From: Druceiella hillmani
Taxonomy: Eukaryota; Arthropoda; Insecta; Lepidoptera; Hepialidae
Assembly: GCA_039881145.1 (NCBI GenBank)
Contig: JAYKKI010000088.1
Span: forward strand, 2,519,501 to 2,583,500
Reading direction: 5' to 3'
DNA: 64,000 nt
Shown: piece after piece, positions 45,768 through 56,042 of the stretch
Position numbering within the stretch: position 1 is the stretch's first letter
Layout of the letters: every line of letters begins with the position of its first letter
Position numbers and translations under genes: made by a program
The notes under the pieces: generated by a model
The model's input: only the letters and a program-made list of their open reading frames with translations
What the model was told of the DNA's origin: nothing
The model's database searches: none

Positions 45768-47455
45768 ACAATACAACTAATAAAATATTCGTACAAACAT
45801 TTCTGAAAATGTTTCAAGGCTAGATCAAACCAACAATTTTTCATTTTCGTAAATGCGGCTTTTATCCATGGAAGCTTTCCTCATATGTTTTTTAATATAT
45901 TTATCTTCGATGTATGAAATACGTTACAAGTGAAATAATGTATATTCAGGTGTTCGTTGTTCAAAGTTTTTAAACGTCTTACTGTTTTCTTTTGTCGAAA
46001 AATATTCTTTATATTTACTTATCACTACAATTATATTAAACTTTCAAAAAATTTTAAACTTAAATGTAAATTTTCAACTTAACGAAAAATTATCCAATTT
46101 CGGAGAATGTTTAAACCTTATATATAGAAAAATTATTTTGTATTGGTAATCAAAACCATATATACATATTTCAATATTATTTTTAAAGCATTTTTACTTT
46201 TGTTCGTGAGACTTATTTTTAGAGACGTCAAGTAATACATAAATACTGTATAAAATAAGGGTGGCCATATAGATCTAGAGTTCAAGAACCGTCTGAATGT
46301 CAACTGTATCTAATAATGTTTACCCAGATTTCCACACTTCATCGGTGAAAATCTCAAACAGGAATTAAGATAAAAAATTCCGTCTCATCTCGCTCGAAAC
46401 AAGAGCACAGCGTTCAATTCGACGTCAGCCGAGCGCGGCGAACGCGCTGAAATAATGAAATCTCAAAAAAAATTCTTCCCGAATTAAGGGGATTTCCCGC
46501 GTATATAACATTGTTTGATGTAATTCGGTAATTCCCCCAGGGTGCAATTTGGCCGCACGAATGTTTGAACTTGGAACGCGAGTTTTTTGTTCTTTTTTTC
46601 TCCAGTCTGGGCATTTTTTGTTTTATGTTTTCCTTCTCACGTGCCAGTGATTGCGTGGGAAGTTCGGGAAATATGTATATGTATATTCATGAGGCTGTTC
46701 ATCTGTCGCATTCGCTACTGCAACGGTCTGAGTTATTATTCATAGAACTTCACTTGACTGCGTATATATGTCTGTCTGTATTTTGTTTCTCTTTGGATTT
46801 CTCCGCATTGCCATTATGTCAAAATAAAACTTTTCGACGTTTTTGAATGATCACTGCATATATCCACGGCTCTCACCCTATTACACCTAAACTATATTTT
46901 TTACGCATAAATATGAATTATATAAACAGGTAAACTAAAAATCCAAAACTAGAACCAAAAAAGAAGCGAAAAGGAATGTTGGCTCTCTTTCTATACATGA
47001 ATATGAAGCGTCTCTTCTATTTGAAGAATTTATTCATAAATAAATAAATTGTAGAAATTATGAGGCTATAATAGAGCGATTTAAATTGAGGAATTATTTG
47101 TTTTACTACGCAATCTTAACAATTTTCAAGCTAATTTTGTTAAAATTTGAAGCATAAAATATGTAATATTAGTGATAAAGAAAATTTTGTGAAGCTTCAA
47201 TGAAACTTACTTTATTTCATGATATTGGATCAATATATTGCAACACTAGATCCTCGTGTAAAATTTTGAGCATAACTAAATACTGGCAATTTAAGTTGAG
47301 CAATATCATTAACGCTCCGCCATTATTTGTTTTTCAAAATCGTTTGAAATATCATGAAGTTTAATCATTATAAACTCTAACTATCAACATTATGGAATAC
47401 GCCGACCGCACTGAATAATAACTAGGAGATTTTGAAAATAATTCATTTTATTTTT
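45768..47455. other. Unassigned DNA with a CpG-richer patch at 46380-46620
   Basis: The patch includes CGACGTCAGCCGAGCGCGGC, GAACGCGCTG, TTCCCGCGTATATAAC and GGTGCAATTTGGCCGC. It has no conserved frame and no splice-bounded exon. It could be a promoter, a conserved non-coding element or a repeat; nothing in the sequence decides. Frames at 46414-46614 and 46565-46846 are unrecognised. Confidence 0.4.
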
Positions 47456-47954
47456 TTTGTTTTGTTTTATGAAAAAAAAAACAAAACACAAACTATTTGA
47501 AATATTCTCTAAACCTAAACAGAAAATAAGCTTGTGTTCTGACATTTACACAAAGAAAAATAAATACGATTGTAAAATATCCAATTAAATACGAATATAA
47601 ATGTGACATTGTTAACTAAAATAAATGAAACAATATTTTGTTTGAACATGACATAAAATTAATTCGGCAAACACATGCAGTTAACATATTAATTAAATAA
47701 AACTGCAATTATGAATTACAAGTTATCTATGTAAAGCGTTCTAGCTAACTAATTTGGACAAACAATGAAGAGAATGAAAAATAAAACTACAGATCCATCA
47801 GCTAGGAATGAATATCGCGGAACCTGTTCTTCACATCTGATGGAATCTGGGGGCGCGACTTTGCAAAGATGTCAAGTGACAACATCTCTTTATTGTATAA
47901 GTCGCACAACGATGCTCAGATACCGACATTGAACACCTTATAAGATACTAAATA

Positions 47955-48156
47955 AATTTGGCGTTAATTTTATAGAAATTCATTTTTCACAATTAAATGA
48001 AACTACGTGATGTAGTATTATTTATACTTTGTTTAAGTTATTTAGCACGACTTAGGTTTCATTGTATTACAACATCTTCAGGTGGGTTATATCACGTAGT
48101 TTCGTTTAATTGTGAATAATGAATTTCCACAAAATTGACGCCAAATATATTCAATA
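47955..48156 (-). mobile_element. Hammerhead-bearing element, copy 6 (left arm plus right tail), nested
   Basis: It runs from AAATTTGGCGTTAATTTTA through CACGACTTAGGTTTCATTG and CATCTTCAGGTGGG. It then jumps to the outer right arm (TATCACGTAGTTTCGTTTAA) and ends ACGCCAAATATATTCAAT. The minus-strand motif has a damaged palindrome (CCTAAG) and damaged stem II. It lies inside the long-TIR element, so it inserted after that element. Confidence 0.8.
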
Positions 48157-48720
48157 TCGCATAAAATATTAATTAATAAATGCAAATATGACGGGCTCTA
48201 TCATAAAGGTTCATTGTTCGAGTTGATGATTATGTTCAATATATTTTAAGGTGGTTATGACCTTTACTGATATAAATACAATTTCGAATTGCTAAACTAA
48301 CTCGTAGCCGTTTCTTTTGACGTGAATACGTCTTTAAATTTGCCACCATACGGGGGCATCCAAAAAACCTAATGATAACAAAATCGGGGGTACAGTTTGG
48401 CGTTGCAGTTTCAAATCTATCCTCTACATCAAGCATTAAATTATACCACTGGATAGCTAAAGGATCAAAGAATTCATTACGTTAACAGTGACGCATCGCA
48501 CGCGGCGGAGGGGGAAGCGCCGCCATTTTGATGTTATTTTGCTGCGTATCGAGATTTGCAATTAGTATAACTTTTGATTCGGAAAAGCTACGATGTTCGT
48601 TTAAGTTTTAATCGTCAGTTGTCGTCAAAATATATCGATTATATATAAAACATTAGTTTAAAGTAGTGACAATGAATATAATAAGGTGTTAGGATAAAAA
48701 AATATTATTTATAAAAATAT

Positions 48721-48984
48721 ATGATATCGATCTATACGCGTCGAAAAGCCAAAACCAAATACGGAGATCGTATACGGTTGGAAAGTACTTATCAAGAACA
48801 ATCGAATGGTAATAATAAAACACCATATGACCGAGTCAAGCAGTGCCGGGAACGTAAAAGAATGAATGCGGCTGAGCGGATCAACGACGGTGCCAGTACA
48901 TCTGCAGCTGGGGCGGTTGAAATTATTCACGTGCAATACACGGCCGTGTCCATGACACAGCCACACCCCATTTTTTCATATTGA
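48721..48984 (+). CDS. Small arginine-rich protein of the long-TIR element
   Basis: An 87-codon frame starting at ATG. Residues 1-13 are basic (TRRKAKTKYG at 6-15), followed by a polar stretch (QEQSNGNNKTPYDRVKQ), CRERKRMNAAERINDGAS and an Ala/Ser-rich tail. The CRERKR block resembles the basic repeats of small insect transposon-encoded proteins, which may bind nucleic acid. I do not recognise a catalytic domain. Its twin at 1787-2035 (-) keeps the same frame with amino-acid changes, which suggests coding function in the past. The protein may be a 5' exon of something longer, since the frame ends soon after CACAGCCACACC. The overlapping minus-strand frame is a shadow. Confidence 0.45.
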   Translation: MISIYTRRKAKTKYGDRIRLESTYQEQSNGNNKTPYDRVKQCRERKRMNAAERINDGASTSAAGAVEIIHVQYTAVSMTQPHPIFSY

Positions 48985-49261
48985 TAACGCACAAACGCTT
49001 ATATTAGATCCCGACAACGGCCGTTGTGCGACTTGTACAATACTAGGATGTTGTCTTTTCACATCCTTACTAATTCACGCTACCACTTTAAATCAGATGT
49101 GAAGAACAGGCACCGTGAAATTCGTGCACAGTGAATAGATCATTGATTTTATTTTACGTCTCATTTTATTTATCGTTTGTCCAACTTAGTTAACTAGAAC
49201 GCCTTACGTAGATCATTTATAATCCATAATTAAAACTTGATTTAATGGATAAGTTAATTAC

Positions 49262-49540
49262 ACAGTTAGGTTAACTACAGATAAGTTAACACAAGTTACA
49301 CAGATAAGTTAATTACACAGGTAGGTTAACTACAGATAAGTTAACACAAGTTACACAGATAAGTTAATTACACAGTTAGGTTAACTACAGATAAGTTAAC
49401 ACAAGTTACACAGATAAGTTAATTACACAGTTAGGTTAACTACAGATAAGTTAACACAAGTTACACAGATAAGTTAATTACACAGTTAGGTTAACTACAG
49501 ATAAGTTAACACAAGTTACACAGATAAGTTAATTACAGTT
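49262..49540. repeat. 55-bp tandem repeat, about five units
   Basis: CAGTTAGGTTAACTACAGAT starts at 49263, 49318 (as CAGGTAGG), 49373, 49428 and 49483, followed each time by AAGTTAACACAAGTTACACA. Units are nearly identical. The array expanded within the right terminal repeat of the long-TIR element; the left arm has only a single related stretch near 47670-47690. Confidence 0.95.
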
Positions 49541-49756
49541 TTCTGTATTGATTTTAATTTTTCCAACAAAATATTGTTTCGCTTATTTAAATTAACAATA
49601 TCACAAATTTAAATTGTATTTAATTGGATATTTATAAATGTATTCATTTTTCTTTGTTTTTGTGGAAACGTTAAAATACAAGCTTATTTCTTGTTAAGAG
49701 TTTATAGAATATTTCAAAGAGTTTGTATTTGTTTTTTTTCCTTTACATAATATAAA

Positions 49757-50051
49757 ACGGTCACCAAGCTTATTGAGAACAAAACTAATATGAGAAACAA
49801 AAGCAAATATATACGACGTATATTATAATCATATTTTATTATAAGTATAAATGAACAATAATACATATTATTAGGCAATATAAACACACAACGTCAACGT
49901 AAAGTTTAACGTTATTCTTGATTCTTTCCTTTTCTTTAGACTACACTGTAACTAACTCCCGTAAGTACCACACACGGTTAGGACTGTCACTTGGACTTAC
50001 TGACACCCGTATGCACCACAAACGGTCAGGACTGTCATTTGGACTTACTAA
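49757..50051. other. Flank with short repeated words leading into the palindrome
   Basis: 49960-50051 has two tandem units of about 60 bp (CACACGGTTAGGACTGTCAC, ACAAACGGTCAGGACTGTCA). A third unit begins at the palindrome arm. Confidence 0.6.
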
Positions 50052-50458
50052 CGCCCGTATGCACTACAAACGGTCAACACTCTCAGTCAGTAAATCTGAC
50101 TTATAGTTAAAAACATATTTTGTATGATTACTTTAGAACTGGACCGTGCAATAGGGCACAGTCGGTAAAGTTGATTCTTGTTCAGACTCAACTGACAATT
50201 AATGAGAAACAGAACTACATTTTTAACTGTCAGTAAGTCCGACTGACAGGCCTGACCATGTGTGGTGCATATGGGCGTAACAAGTAAAAACGTATTTCTG
50301 TTTCTCATTAACCGTCAATTGAGTTGGAACAAGAGTCTATCTTACACGATGCCCTATTTCACGGTTCAATTTCTAAAGTATCCATGCAAAATAGGTTTTT
50401 GACTGTCAGTAAGTCCGACTGATAGTCCTGACCGTGTATGGTGCGTATGGGCATATGT
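50052..50458. repeat. Large foldback palindrome, arms ~165 bp
   Basis: 50052-50218 is inverted relative to about 50297-50458. The left arm, in order, has GCCCGTATGCACTACA, CAGTCAGTAAATCTGACTTA, AACATATTTTG, GGACCGTGCAATAGGGCA and AATTAATGAGAAACAGAA. The right arm shows the complements in reverse order. The central spacer (about 50219-50296) is itself another copy of the outer unit (CTGTCAGTAAGTCCGACTGA, GTGTGGTGCATATGGGCGTA). Transcribed, it would form a long double-stranded RNA. No coding capacity. Confidence 0.85.
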
Positions 50459-51836
50459 CGTATCGGATTCGTACAATAAGGACTACTTTTTAATAATAAT
50501 ATTCAAAATAATTTATTGAACAAAATTAAAACACCATTCTAAACCCGCGCGTCGATTAAAAAAAAACAATATTTTTAACGCAAACTGTCAAAACTTATTT
50601 CCTATCAAAACACTACAAGCATCTTATGCCGCTCTATTTTTTCATCGCGGGAATTTGTGTATTTATTCGGTCTTTTTCTGTTATTAAATTTACCTTCTAA
50701 GTTTAATCTACAAAATATGGGGTAAATTATAATAGATAAAATATGATTTTTGATATTTATTAGCTATAACTTAAAAATCGTTTGACTTAATTGTTATAAA
50801 ATGGATTCTTCGAAAACGGGCGATTGCACACGATATATATTTTCTACTGTTAGGTCCTACTAAGAACTTTCATTTGCATAATTTGAAATAAGTTATAGTA
50901 AATAAAAACATAATTTTTGACTTTCATTTGAAGCATGTACAATTTGAAAATAAATTATACTACTGGTGGGCGTTTCCCTTTCGTAATAATCTGAGAGAGA
51001 TAGAGTGTGAGTGTATTTTGAATAAAATATTGACTTGTATTTAATTTATAATAATCTCAAGTAGTAAACGAAATAAATATAAATTACTTTTCAAAATGCC
51101 CAGCAATTTCTTTTATCGTAGATCCGAACGGTATATAGTACCGGCATAAAATGAGTAAGCCGTATCTTTGTAATGATTATAAACGATGATGCAAAGGGAC
51201 ATCCACTTTCCCTTTTATCAGAGTCAATACAAACCCGAAGTATTTATGGACATTTTATGGCCTTCCAATTTGTCAAAGATATTCGATCTAATTATCTTAA
51301 TGGGTTTTCTTATTTGATCAAGGACTCGGGTCCTTATAGCCTAAGACCGTGGAGTATATTGGCTTTTGGTTGAGTTTTTTATATGAAAAGGATTCGTGAG
51401 AGTGAATAGATAGCTTACGTGGAATATTCGAGATGTTTTGATGACAAATCGTGACTGATATGTTAAAGAGTTAATTGAAAATATGTGTCACAGAAGGATT
51501 GAATATATGTGTCCCACTAGCGTTTCATAAAGCAAATACAAAGCTAGAATTGTCATTTTAATGTCGCACGAAAATTATATAATTTATATTTCTCAATATA
51601 TATATACAAATTCAACGACAATTTTTCTACATAACTTGAGTTTTATTAAATAGATTTTGGTGCGTTTTTAACTGTAGTTATTTTTAAAAACTTAATAATA
51701 TTTTGACCATTGCTGCAGTTCAAATAACTTATAATTTCCTATCAAATAACTTTTAAGATATAATAAAATTTAGGAGATCGAAATTTTAACGAAATATATC
51801 AAGTCACGATAGTGATAATTTCAATAATAATAATTT
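50459..51836. other. Unassigned DNA
   Basis: A frame at 51173-51373 is unrecognised. The surrounding passage 51110-51420 has slightly higher GC but no splice-bounded exon that I can defend. Confidence 0.4.
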
Positions 51837-51854
51837 TGAAGTGAAACTTCTTTA
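51837..51854. repeat. Solo copy of an 18-bp MITE terminal repeat
   Basis: TGAAGTGAAACTTCTTTA is identical to the left terminal repeat of the MITE at 59304-59661. No matching inverted end was found within the next kilobase, so this is probably one end of a truncated or larger relative. Confidence 0.7.
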
Positions 51855-51984
51855 AGCTCGAAGGGAGTGAAATGTCAAGGTCGTAACGTTTTCCATGCAA
51901 CGTCTAAATGTAACGAATCTATTGCAAAAAGGACGGAAAATAGTTACTTAGCTAACAACCGAGAGAGATAATAAACATAATAGA

Positions 51985-52265
51985 ATAAGACAAGAAATGT
52001 ACGCATGCGCGAAAACAAGCAAAAATGGCGCTCACTTCTGCTATTTTATCACCTGATTTATACGTTGTATTTGTCAAAAGTAAACTGTCAAAATGTTGCG
52101 CGAACACAAACAAAAATGGCGCTCACTACTGCTATCAGCTGTTTTATACGTTATGTGTGTCAAAAGAAAACCGTCAAAATGTTTCGTGACAACAAAAATG
52201 GCACTCACTAGTGCCATTAGCTATTTTATACGTCATGTATGTCAAAAGTAAACTGTCAAAATTTT
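51985..52265 (+). repeat. 82-91-bp tandem repeat, three units
   Basis: CAAAAATGG occurs at 52020, 52111 and 52193. Each is followed by CGCTCACT or CACTCACT, GCTATTTTAT-like, TATACGT and GTGTCAAAAG with AAACYGTCAAAAT. Diverged units, not of constant length. The frame at 52005-52211 across it is probably accidental. Confidence 0.85.
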
Positions 52266-52700
52266 GTAGATTTATTTATCTATTTGTGATAGATTTATTT
52301 TAATTGCCAATTGTCTATGCAAATTTGTATGAAGATCTTTTTAGATGTTCACTTCGATTTGTAACGAGATTTTATTAATTTTGTTGAATGTATAATATTA
52401 AAATCTTCATATACGAATTTAGTAAAATATATGGACTTACACTTAGCATACTTTTCTCTCTCTCTTCCTCTAACTGCTGTTTTACTCTTTACTATACACT
52501 TACAAATCAAGGTTTAGATAACCAAAAATATTCACTTCTGGCACATGTACTGAGTTGCACACGCAATTTTTTTTTGGAAAAATTAATATTATTTATAAAG
52601 GTGTCAATAGATATTCATTTGTAGCATTAAATAAAAATTATGGCAAATTGGAATACAGGGCAAAAAATAAAGATACCACGTTATTTACTTTTAGTTCCTT
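52266..52700. other. Unassigned DNA
   Basis: AT-rich; the frame at 52388-52624 is hydrophobic and unrecognised, with composition expected of chance. Confidence 0.4.
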
Positions 52701-52739
52701 TAAGGTCACTGTAGGATTACCCATCCTACAGTGACCTTA
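52701..52739. repeat. Perfect 17-bp hairpin with 5-base loop
   Basis: TAAGGTCACTGTAGGAT at 52701-52717 pairs exactly with ATCCTACAGTGACCTTA at 52723-52739 across TACCC. A perfect, GC-richer palindrome in AT-rich DNA. It may be the fused ends of a deleted transposon. Confidence 0.85.
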
Positions 52740-54100
52740 TCATCGCCCCGCCGAATCTGTCTCTATGTATGTACGCGATTTTCGCAGCAACTATTGAACA
52801 TATTTTGTTCTAGTTTTCATTCGTGGCTAGATCAATTCACGAGGAAAATGCAAATATATAATTTATTGACATTTTATGAAAATTACTCGATCCATGACAA
52901 TGAACGTCGATGAAGTCGGAAAATGCATCCAACGAAGAGGTATCTTGGCTAATACTGCTTAAATCGACTGGTGTTTAATCGAACACAATATATGGCAACA
53001 TTTTTCTTGTCAGTAAATTAATAATTTGAAAAAGCAAAAAAAACACGATTTTACAAAATACTGCACAAAAAAGCAAAGATAATTACCGAACCTGTTTTCT
53101 CTGTGTTTTCAGTAAGACATGTTTGTTATTGAGTGTAATATTTGAATATTAAATCGTCGCTTTGTTTTAATATCTAACTGAAATGTTAAGCATTTTCTTT
53201 CACTTAATAATAATTTGATAAGCAAAATCATTTATTTTTGTAAAAAAAATGTAATTTTACATTAAAGTCCTTACTGAGTAGACAGAAAAAACAGGCTTGA
53301 AAATTACTTTTTTGCTTTTTAGTGCAGTATTTTGTAAAAGCCTGTTTTTTAGTTTTTTTTAAATATTAATTGATTTTTATTTTTTTTCAGTGTTTTCTTC
53401 TTCTTTTAAGACTGTATTTTTTTAATTTCATGAAATTATTGTGTTGTTATCGATTTTTGACACGTGTGCATAATTTTAAATCATTCGGACAATTAAAAAC
53501 TGTTGTATTGTCATCGATTCTTGATACGTATAGAAAATTTTAAACAATTCGGACGTTCTAGACGTCCAAATTGTTGGAGTGGATGAAAATTTAATGGAAA
53601 GATTCTGTTATTTTTTGTTTTAATTTAAACAAAAATGTTTATTTCACAAAATTATTGTATTGTCATCGGTTCTTGATACTGTACAAAATTTTAAATAATT
53701 CGTACATCTCGAAGGGGGTAAAAATTTAATTTAAAAATTTCGTTATTTTTTAGCCTTTTGTTTTAAAACTAGAAAAAAATTATTTTATGAAATTATTTTA
53801 TTATCATCAGAAATATATACAATTTCCAAGATCCATGATGCTACAATATTTAAAAGTGCACGAAATTTAGTTTCGCAGATTTCATTACATAGTCACATAC
53901 AAGTGGACCTAATAAAAGTGCGTTACAAAAGTCTACCATGAAGTCCGTGATGGAACATATTATCTAAATCCTATAAATAAAGTTTTGTTTCATAAAAAAA
54001 CGTAACTTTTCAACTCAGTTTTCTATAGCTTATTGTGCAAATTTTTCTTCAACTCATTTAGATCTAATCACCCTTATATATTTTAGTTATCTAAAGAATA
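52740..54100. other. Unassigned DNA with a degenerate ~180-bp repetition
   Basis: Similar phrases recur near 53440-53480, 53510-53560 and 53655-53715 (ATTGTATTGTCATCGATTC, TGATAC, AATTTTAAATAATTCG, ACGT). This suggests a decayed tandem repeat of roughly 60-190 bp. No gene. Confidence 0.45.
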
Positions 54101-54249
54101 ATTGAATATATTTGGCGTTAATTTTGTAGAAATTCATTATTCACAATTAAATGAAACTACGTGACGTAGTATTATCTCTACTTTCTTTAAGTTCTTTACC
54201 ACGACCTAGGTTTCGTTTATTACAACATTATGTGGGCTATTAGTCAAAT
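54101..54249 (-). mobile_element. Hammerhead-bearing element, copy 7 (left arm)
   Basis: It runs from ATTGAATATATTTGGCG through CACGACCTAGGTTTCGTTTA to a damaged CATTATGTGGGCTATTAG. The minus-strand core lacks the CUGANGA box, so it is inactive. Confidence 0.8.
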
Positions 54250-54328
54250 GCTCTGTATCGTCTTCCGAAATTGAATTCGAAGTCGATGGTACAGTATCGC
54301 CAATGTAGCCAAATCGCTGTTTTCAAAT

Positions 54329-54565
54329 ATTGAATATATTTGGCGTTAATTTTGTAGAAATTCATTATTCACAATTAAATTAAACTACGTGATATACGTT
54401 ACGTGATTACGATACGTGATATACGAGTATAACGACATAAAGCATTTGGCTAACAGCCCACCTGAAGATGTTGTAATACAACGAAACCTAGGTTGTGGCA
54501 TAAAACTTAAAGAAAGTAGAAATAATACTACATCACGTAGTTTCATTTAATTGTGGATAATGAAT
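54329..54565. mobile_element. Hammerhead-bearing element, copy 8 (outer left arm plus right arm)
   Basis: It starts again with the ATTGAATATATTTGGCG head and breaks off after AAACTACGTGATATACG. It continues through a rearranged centre to the right arm (AGCCCACCTGAAGATG ... CCTAGGTTGTGG ... ACTACATCACGTAGTTTC). The right-arm core is intact apart from GTT at the cleavage site. Confidence 0.8.
54457..54498 (+). ncRNA. Type-I hammerhead-like motif with GTT site
   Basis: CCCAC (54457-54461), CTGAAGA (54462-54468), extra T, GTTGT-AAT-ACAAC, GAAA, the ACCTAGGT palindrome, GTT and GTGG (54495-54498). The cleavage triplet is GUU instead of GUC, which is allowed by the UH rule but usually less active. 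The outer stem I strand is altered. Confidence 0.5.
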
Positions 54566-55938
54566 AGCTAATATAAGTACTAACAGTATTTTGAAATAAG
54601 CGAAACTATGTGGAAAGCCTATATGCGCAAAGTTCGATATTCGCGGTGGTGGAGTCATCAGTACTATATTATAAACACATTATTAATAGTCTAGAAATGG
54701 TGCTAAAAATTGAGGTAATTTAGTCCAATTCGCATACAACCTACCTCTTTTATATACGTGCTATCGTGGATTCTCCATCTCATTCATCACAGTTAGCAGA
54801 TGGTACTAATTGGGGCCATTTATATTGTTCATTTTATATTGGTGTAAAATGTTCTTTGAGTATAATGTTATTGTCCTCCAAGAGAATAGAAAATAAGGTT
54901 TCTTTTGTGATGCAGTCAAAGTAGTAATAGTAACATAAAACTGCCGTATGAGAGACATAGGTTTTTTTTGTAAAAGGAAAGGAAATCTATAGAGCTAATT
55001 AGCCTAAAAAAATATCCACTAATTTTTTTTTTGTAAAACTTACACTTAATGAGAAAAAGTCGAATGTTTGAAAATTTTATTTTCTAACGAATTTCAAACA
55101 GTCTTGATCCAATGTGTTTCTCCGACTGCATCTACGTGCAATCATTTTACAAAGCAGTAGGCAGTAGTAATCCCAAATAATAATGAAGCAATTCAGTAAA
55201 ACTTTCAGCGCAGTGTTCTTAGGCAGAGTAAAGAGAGAAAAAAAATTTCACATGGATGAAGTCGCAGGGGAGTCGTCTGTTATAACTATGTGGCACGTCT
55301 TGCCACATCTCCCTCTCAACTGCACTCTATGCTCGATAATCAATCCCCGTTCTCAATTTTGATATAATTTCAAAAAAGGTATTTTACCCTGGTATTAGTT
55401 ATCTATGTACAGATGGTTATCAACGCTTGTATGGAGATATATTATATATATGAAGCTCGCGACTGTTTTGTGACGTCAGTTGTGTACGTTTTAATACAAA
55501 ATTGATAAAGTTTAACGATTAAAGCAGAATTTGCACAAATCCATATCCAAATGTAAATTTTGATTAACCTTTCTTAGGTTTTGCTCTGTTGCCCAGCTTC
55601 CGAAGCATTTACTATGATTAAAATTATGTATATTATAGCTTAATGTAATATAAATCTAGAAGTTATTATTTAACTAAAAATACATATTTTACATTACAAC
55701 AGCATTTTATAGCTTATTATAGTTTCGATTTAAAGAAAGCTAATTCTTAACGGTTATGTGTTAAAAAATATTATTATTCGCGACATTTTATTATTATTTA
55801 ACCTCCGTTTTTATACCCAAATAAAAGTTTTAAACGTCAGATTTCCATAAAAATAGTTAACATTAACTGGGTTTAGGGCAAAGTATTTAAAAATATAATA
55901 ATAAAAATAAGATTTAATTTCAATTTCTCTCGTTGCAG
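54566..55938 (+). other. Presumed intron immediately upstream of the IQ exon
   Basis: AT-rich with no gene. ATGTGGCA at 55288-55295 pairs with TGCCACAT at 55301-55308. The last bases before the exon, a pyrimidine-rich run (TTTCAATTTCTCTCGTTGCAG), are a good 3' splice site. Confidence 0.55.
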
Positions 55939-56042
55939 AGCTTTGCAATGCGGCCACCAAGATCCAGGCCTCGTTCCGTGGTCACCAGGTCAGGAAGCAG
56001 GCTGAAAATGAGACAGAGAAAAATCAGAAGGATAAGGAGAAG
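55939..56042 (+). CDS. igl: Internal coding exon with IQ (calmodulin-binding) motif, igloo/neuromodulin type
   Basis: A 104-base exon between a polypyrimidine-CAG acceptor (ending 55938) and a GTAAGT donor (from 56043). The first two bases finish a split codon (Glu if the previous exon gives G), then 34 codons follow and the exon ends in phase 0. Residues 4-19 read AATKIQASFRGHQVRK, a full IQ motif (I8, Q9, R13, G14, R18 of the exon) in the form found in neuromodulin, neurogranin and Drosophila igloo. In the vertebrate family the Ser inside this motif is a protein kinase C site that controls calmodulin binding. The rest (QAENETEKNQKDKEK) is charged, like the linkers of igloo. GC and codon use stand out from the AT-rich flanks. 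Other IQ proteins are possible; the motif itself is certain. Confidence 0.8.

Larger units (their letters stand above)
47460..49756. mobile_element. Long-TIR (foldback-like) element, ~2.3 kb
   Basis: The left arm 47460-47945 is inverted relative to 48985-49756, nearly end to end. Matching strings on the two sides include AAACTNTTTGAAATATTCT, AATAAGCTTGT, ATCCAATTAAATAC, GAAACAATATTTTG, GGCGTTCTAG-like and TGTTCTTCACATCTGAT (plus strand, left), each complementary to the right arm. The right arm is longer because it holds a 55-bp tandem array at 49262-49540. Between the arms lie a hammerhead element (insert) and a small basic ORF. The outermost ends and target-site duplication are not clear to me. 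Other fragments of the interior lie at 1055-1310 and 1741-2460. Confidence 0.75.

Noticed and set aside
46565..46846. 93-codon frame as a gene
   Set aside because: Mixed hydrophobic sequence without a recognisable domain; part of the frame only reflects the GC-richer patch.
48709..48966. 85-codon minus-strand frame inside the long-TIR element
   Set aside because: Antisense shadow of the basic ORF at 48721-48984; the plus-strand product has the recognisable CRERKR pattern.
49918..50106. 62-codon frame with repeated RxGLSxGLT motif
   Set aside because: Coded by the ~60-bp unit of the foldback palindrome; the repeat in protein follows from the DNA repeat.
52005..52211. 68-codon frame across the 82-91-bp repeat
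   Set aside because: Unit lengths vary and are not all multiples of three; the frame is accidental.
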